The position numbers were made by a program, and so were the translations under genes. Below the pieces are notes generated by a model. That model was given only the letters and a program-made list of their open reading frames with translations, was not told the origin of the DNA and searched no databases. Below, piece after piece: positions 6,579 through 8,880 of a stretch of DNA of 8,880 nucleotides. The stretch covers positions 1-8,880 of the forward strand of contig WAQC01000031.1 of the NCBI GenBank assembly GCA_015520425.1. Reading direction: 5' to 3'. How positions within the stretch are numbered: position 1 is the stretch's first letter; every line of letters starts with the position of its first letter. The DNA is from Candidatus Pelearchaeum sp. Its GTDB lineage: Archaea; Thermoproteota; Nitrososphaeria_A; Caldarchaeales; Caldarchaeaceae.

Positions 6579-7313
6579 TTATTCCACTATTACCAGCTCT
6601 AGTGGTGATGTTGGTCTAAGCGGTAGCATCTGTCCTAATCCGCGTGAGACGTATAGGGTTGTTTCTTGGGTTATCTTGTATTCTCCGCGTACGTATATTG
6701 AGTTGGAGTATATGGTCTGGCCTGCTATTACTAGCCCTCCGTGGGTGTGGCCTGCTAGGATTAGGCACCTGCCCCTTATGTTCTGCGCCGCGTTAGGGTC
6801 GTGGACCAGCACTATACCCTCCGCTGTTAGCTGTGGATATACGCGGGATTCGCGCCAGTCTAGGCCGTAGATGCTTCCCGCGTGAGAGCTTGCTCTTGTG
6901 TCCTTGAGTATGCTGAAGCCGTTTTGCTTGAGTATGCCTGCCATCTCGCCTACGAGGCCGCTCCAGTACTCGTGGTTCCCCATAACGGCGAATTTCTCCC
7001 GCGCGTCTAGCTGGGAAACATAGCGTTCAGCGCTCTTCATGTCTCTCGTAAGTTCATCAACCACGTCGCCGCCTAGGAGGATTATATCAGGCTCCTCATA
7101 GGCGACCTGCTCCAGCACGGCCTCCTCAACCGCTCCCAGCGAGTGTATATGCGGGTCTGTCAGGAATACTATCTTTGTGCCTATACCTGCCTTCAGCCGC
7201 GTCTTTAGTAGCGTCCGCGTCTCAGCGTAGCTAACACCTACGCTAAGAGCTAGGAGTGATGTGAGGGTTAGGCCCAGTAGGCGGCGGCGTGAGACTCTCA
7301 ACTTCCAGCGCAT
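6579..7313 (-). CDS. Tat-exported calcineurin-like metallophosphoesterase (YkuE/YaeI type)
   Basis: This 244-residue protein has an N-terminal signal with a twin-arginine motif, SRRRLLG at 8-14, then a hydrophobic stretch ending at about A30 (VSYA). It is therefore predicted to be exported folded, with its metals loaded. The two-metal site is complete: D53 and H55 (TDPHIH), D83 (GGDVVD), N113-H114 (GNHEYW), H171 (VLVHDPN), H189 and H191 (GHTHGG). The ending YVSRGLGQMLPLRPTSPLEL matches the YkuE/YaeI branch of the superfamily, which includes Tat-exported phosphodiesterases of the bacterial envelope. The natural substrate here is unknown, and a lipid or glycan phosphodiester outside the membrane is a guess. 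A Shine-Dalgarno site, AAGGAG, lies 13 bases before ATG 7313, and a TATA-like box lies further up in a 55-base gap. The ATG lies in the loop of a perfect six-base-pair inverted repeat. Confidence 0.9.
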   Translation of the reverse strand: MRWKLRVSRRRLLGLTLTSLLALSVGVSYAETRTLLKTRLKAGIGTKIVFLTDPHIHSLGAVEEAVLEQVAYEEPDIILLGGDVVDELTRDMKSAERYVSQLDAREKFAVMGNHEYWSGLVGEMAGILKQNGFSILKDTRASSHAGSIYGLDWRESRVYPQLTAEGIVLVHDPNAAQNIRGRCLILAGHTHGGLVIAGQTIYSNSIYVRGEYKITQETTLYVSRGLGQMLPLRPTSPLELVIVE

Positions 7314-7322
7314 ATAGCGCTG
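7306..7322 (-). promoter_or_regulatory. Perfect hairpin enclosing the metallophosphoesterase start codon
   Basis: On the minus strand CAGCGC, a five-base loop TATAT, and GCGCTG form a six-base-pair stem rich in G/C. The A and T of ATG 7313 are the last loop bases and its G begins the second arm. The Shine-Dalgarno AAGGAG (7332 down to 7327) is just outside the stem, at 13 bases a rather long spacing from the start. Folding could hide the start codon or shorten the effective spacing. Whether it forms in the cell is unknown. Confidence 0.35.
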
Positions 7323-7352
7323 AGCTCTCCTTCTTCAAATCCTTTACTGTTC

Positions 7353-7358
7353 TATAAA
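7353..7358 (-). promoter_or_regulatory. TATA-like box for the metallophosphoesterase gene
   Basis: TTTATA on the minus strand, in the context CGCGGTTTATAGA, would start transcription near 7329, just ahead of or within the AAGGAG site. It lies in the 55-base gap after the 164-residue membrane protein gene, so the phosphoesterase may be transcribed alone as well as by read-through. Confidence 0.4.
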
Positions 7359-7368
7359 CCGCGACCTC

Positions 7369-7863
7369 CTATTCTTCGGCCGTTAGAATATGTAAGACCA
7401 CAAGCGATATTACTAGAATCGTCATTATGAGCTGGCCGTGGACGAGCTTGTTGAATATCTTAAGGTTCTTGGCGCTTGTGTATCTCAGTAGTACTCCGCT
7501 CACGGTGAGGAAGAGCATGACGATTACCAGCGATAGGGTTATCGGCTCCATGCTCCTGGAGAATATGTACCCATGAGCCAGGCCTGCCGTGAATCCTATC
7601 ATGTTTAGTAGGATGTGGAAACTTAGAAGCGGCTTGTAGTATATGGAGAGCTCGCGCGTGATACTGCTTGAGATGGGTAGGCTTCTCACCCTCTTGTAGA
7701 GCATTAGAGTGGTTGTGGCTATCGTTCCAGTCCATACCGCTATCCATCCCAAGCCCTTGGCGGCGTCTTCCCCTCCCTCGTCCTCCTCAGCCAGCGCTGC
7801 AATAGGCGACGCGAGCACGAGTATTATAGCCAGGAGTAAGTATAGATTCTTTATTCTAGACAT
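7369..7863 (-). CDS. Four-helix membrane protein with paired histidines, candidate b-type cytochrome
   Basis: I do not recognise this 164-residue protein as a named family. It begins with a signal peptide (about 1-25, ending AALA), then a short acidic stretch (EEDEGGED) and four predicted membrane helices at about 38-56, 78-101, 107-126 and 140-160. Helix 2 has H83 and H97, a H-x13-H spacing with a glycine at G90, as in the ferric-reductase-like and cytochrome b heme helices. Helix 4 has H142 and H158 (H-x15-H), a spacing less usual for two hemes on one helix face. There is no CXXCH motif, so no c-type heme. A role as a small membrane electron carrier is inference. ATG 7863 overlaps the end of the upstream gene by eight bases (ATGTCTAG) and has no Shine-Dalgarno site, which points to coupled translation. 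The gene ends at TAG 7369-7371. Confidence 0.8.
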   Translation of the reverse strand: MSRIKNLYLLLAIILVLASPIAALAEEDEGGEDAAKGLGWIAVWTGTIATTTLMLYKRVRSLPISSSITRELSIYYKPLLSFHILLNMIGFTAGLAHGYIFSRSMEPITLSLVIVMLFLTVSGVLLRYTSAKNLKIFNKLVHGQLIMTILVISLVVLHILTAEE

Positions 7864-8137
7864 TTTTGCTGCGCCGCTTCAGCCAGAATGTCTGGATTAG
7901 TGTGTAGGCTACAACACCTATTATCGCGGCCACTGTTAGCATGAAGACCGTGTTTGCCAGGCCTGTTGAGCCGCCCTCACCTGCTTCCCGCTCACCTCCC
8001 TCGCCATCACCGCTCTCTCCAGCCTCGCCGCCTTTCTCCTCCTCTTCCTCCTCGTCTTCATCACCATTAGCAGCAGCTACCGTAAAGCTCGCGAGGAGCA
8101 GTAACACCAACAATAAAGCGATTATCCTCTGCGTCAT
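7856..8137 (-). CDS. Small secreted, membrane-anchored protein with Glu/Gly-rich stretch
   Basis: This 93-residue protein is of unknown function. It has a signal peptide at 1 to about 23 (MTQR then a Leu/Val-rich core, ending VAAA), a highly acidic low-complexity stretch at 24-57 made of Glu, Gly, Asp and Ser, one membrane helix at about 62-82 (FMLTVAAIIGVVAY), and a basic tail (LKRRSK). The expected topology puts the acidic stretch outside and the basic tail inside. It contains no Cys and no heme or metal motif. The in-frame stop at 8150-8152 leaves ATG 8137 as the only start. It overlaps the four-helix protein gene by eight bases, so the two are surely co-transcribed and may form one complex. 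The neighbour has the same order of signal peptide, acidic stretch, a GL step and a helix. The low-complexity stretch produces long false open frames on the other strand. Confidence 0.78.
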   Translation of the reverse strand: MTQRIIALLLVLLLLASFTVAAANGDEDEEEEEEKGGEAGESGDGEGGEREAGEGGSTGLANTVFMLTVAAIIGVVAYTLIQTFWLKRRSKNV

Positions 8138-8166
8138 TTCTATAACATGCTACCGCAACAAGCTGG

Positions 8167-8173
8167 ATATATA
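8167..8173 (-). promoter_or_regulatory. TATA-like box for the envelope gene run
   Basis: ATATATA on the minus strand (context AGCTATATATCC) is centred 33 bases before ATG 8137, giving a predicted leader of about seven bases. No Shine-Dalgarno site precedes the ATG, in keeping with near-leaderless translation. It sits in the 157-base divergent gap opposite the thioesterase promoter. Confidence 0.45.
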
Positions 8174-8223
8174 GCTAGAAATTCAAGCATCCCAACCCTA
8201 AAAACCTACGAATCTGCTTACGA

Positions 8224-8250
8224 TATTTTAAGAATCACGCGGTTTATTAT
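8224..8250 (+). promoter_or_regulatory. Two candidate TATA-like boxes for the thioesterase gene
   Basis: TATTTTAA (8224-8231) would start transcription near 8253 and place the whole Shine-Dalgarno hairpin and mini-ORF in the leader. TTTATTAT (8243-8250) would start it near 8272, leaving the hairpin out and making the mini-ORF almost leaderless. I cannot choose between them. The rest of the 157-base gap between the divergent genes (8138-8294) shows only the opposing promoter. Confidence 0.35.
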
Positions 8251-8257
8251 TGGGTTA

Positions 8258-8271
8258 TCCTCAAGGAGGAG
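8258..8271 (+). promoter_or_regulatory. Shine-Dalgarno site within a short hairpin
   Basis: GGAGGAG (8265-8271) is a strong match to the archaeal anti-Shine-Dalgarno. It lies seven bases before the ATG of an eight-codon ORF and 23 bases before the thioesterase ATG, too far to serve the latter directly. TCCTC (8258-8262), loop AAG and GAGGA (8266-8270) form a perfect five-base-pair stem that would hide the site if the transcript begins upstream. Confidence 0.45.
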
Positions 8272-8278
8272 CGGTATT

Positions 8279-8305
8279 ATGCTGGTGAATTTGAATGGGA
8301 AATAG
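8279..8305 (+). CDS. Eight-codon leader ORF overlapping the thioesterase start
   Basis: ATG 8279 with a well-spaced GGAGGAG site opens the frame MLVNLNGK, which stops at TAG 8303-8305. The thioesterase ATG at 8295 lies inside it in another frame. Ribosomes ending on the mini-ORF would be placed to restart eight bases back. It may be a coupling leader, or the strong site may mark a frameshifted original start of the thioesterase. Confidence 0.35.
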   Translation: MLVNLNGK

Positions 8306-8880
8306 TGTTGCGATTAAGGATACCGTTGTTGAGTCAATTTATGGTGTTCTTCCTGAGCATGCCAATAGTATGGGTATGCTTCACGGCGGCTATATGATGA
8401 ACTGGATGGTAACTACCGCCGCTCTCGCTGCTGTGAAGCTCTCGCGCGGCAGCGCGACGCTGGGAGCGCTTGATAGTATATTCTTCATAAACCCTGTGAA
8501 GATTGGCAGCATGGTTCTTGTTAGGTCTTGGGTTGAGTATGTAGGCAGGGCTTCTATGGAGATTGGGGTTGAAGCGTATTCGGAGAACCCGCTCACTGGC
8601 GAGAGCGCCCTCACCACACTGTCGCATATGGCTTTCGTAGCTACCGATGCGCGCGGTGAGCCGCGCGAGGTGCATACCAAGATAAGGCCGCGCGAGCAGG
8701 AGCGCGAGATATACGAGCAAGCCCTCAAACGGTGGGAGAATAGGCGGAGAAGCATAGAGAAACGACGCGAATATAGCTTGGATATCTCCGAGTATGCCCC
8801 AGACTCGCGGTGGCGCCGCAGGGTTTCGCGCATAGTCCTCGCCGACGACGCTCTCTATGGAGAGTATATGTTCGGAGGCA
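8295..8880 (+). CDS. Acyl-CoA thioesterase, tandem-hotdog type, 3' end outside window
   Basis: The frame is open to the right edge; 195 residues are visible. Residues 1 to about 130 form a hotdog domain with PEHANSMGMLHGGYMMNWM (20-38), the thioesterase helix start with N24 and HGG at 30-32. It continues with LGALDSIFFINPVKIGSMV (56-74), the usual substrate-channel strand, and VGRASMEIGVEAY (83-95). A charged linker of Arg and Glu (131-160) follows, and VLADDALYGEYMFGG (181-195) looks like the start of a second hotdog. This matches the two-domain acyl-CoA hydrolases that split acyl-CoA into free acid and CoA in the cytoplasm. The position after WM, usually catalytic Asp, is V39, so the first domain would supply Asn and the second the Asp, as in ACOT7-like enzymes. 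ATG 8295 is the first possible start, since TGA 8292-8294 is directly upstream. Confidence 0.88.
   Translation, partial: MGNSVAIKDTVVESIYGVLPEHANSMGMLHGGYMMNWMVTTAALAAVKLSRGSATLGALDSIFFINPVKIGSMVLVRSWVEYVGRASMEIGVEAYSENPLTGESALTTLSHMAFVATDARGEPREVHTKIRPREQEREIYEQALKRWENRRRSIEKRREYSLDISEYAPDSRWRRRVSRIVLADDALYGEYMFGG

Noticed and set aside
7364..7371. TAGGAGGT on the minus strand at the end of the four-helix protein gene, a perfect Shine-Dalgarno match
   Set aside because: No ATG, GTG or TTG follows at a workable distance. The next gene has its own AAGGAG much closer to its ATG.
7460..7747. 95-codon His-rich frame on the minus strand inside the four-helix protein gene
   Set aside because: It is an out-of-frame reading of a gene with a clear signal peptide and four membrane helices, and has no recognisable domain.
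7941..8174. Pro/Ser-rich 77-codon frame on the plus strand
   Set aside because: It is the mirror image of the Glu/Gly-rich stretch of the 93-residue gene on the minus strand, whose signal peptide, anchor and coupled neighbour make it the real gene.
8334..8833. Two long overlapping open frames (128 and 147 codons) on the minus strand
   Set aside because: They are antisense to the thioesterase, whose hotdog motifs are clear on the plus strand. They arise from its G/C-rich codons and resemble no family I know.
1..8880. tRNA genes, CRISPR repeats, insertion sequences, integrase or attachment sites
   Set aside because: No cloverleaf-like segments, regularly spaced repeats, transposase or integrase motifs, or flanking direct repeats were seen on either strand by eye. 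A covariance-model search would be decisive for small RNAs.

Overview
The window looks archaeal, most likely a thermophilic member of the Thermoproteota (crenarchaeal grade). Reasons: heavy use of ATA and AGG codons; A/T-rich TATA-like boxes 20-30 bases before first genes, several of which would be leaderless or nearly so; Shine-Dalgarno (SD) sites matching the archaeal 16S tail (AGGTGAT, GAGGTG, GGAGGAG) at other genes; ATGA gene overlaps; an Alg11-like glycosyltransferase; and a long acyl-CoA thioesterase that appears to be the tandem-hotdog type. The genus cannot be told from this sequence, and the lineage call is inference.

Layout. Bases 1-1254 (+) hold the 3' part of a nucleotide-sugar dehydrogenase and a short class I methyltransferase. 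Bases 1287-5241 (-) hold galU, a second complete UDP-glucose-type dehydrogenase overlapping galU by four bases, and a two-domain glutamine-dependent NAD+ synthetase. Bases 5330-6472 (-) hold a GT4 glycosyltransferase. Bases 6579-8137 (-) hold a run of envelope genes: a 93-residue secreted/anchored acidic protein, a 164-residue four-helix membrane protein with paired histidines, and a Tat-exported metallophosphoesterase. From 8295 (+) a divergent acyl-CoA thioesterase runs off the right edge. No gene-free stretch exceeds 160 bases. I see no tRNA, rRNA, CRISPR array, transposase or attachment site.

How the genes fit together. GalU makes UDP-glucose from glucose-1-phosphate and UTP, and the overlapping dehydrogenase can oxidise it to UDP-glucuronate using two NAD+. 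The NAD+ synthetase just downstream makes that cofactor. The Alg11-like transferase, the left-edge dehydrogenase and the methyltransferase suit a surface-glycan or N-glycosylation locus. The envelope cluster is the least explained part: its middle protein could be a small b-type cytochrome, and its first two proteins share an unusual plan of signal peptide, acidic stretch and membrane helix. The thioesterase leader carries a Shine-Dalgarno sequence inside a small hairpin, followed by an eight-codon ORF that overlaps the true start, which suggests translational control.
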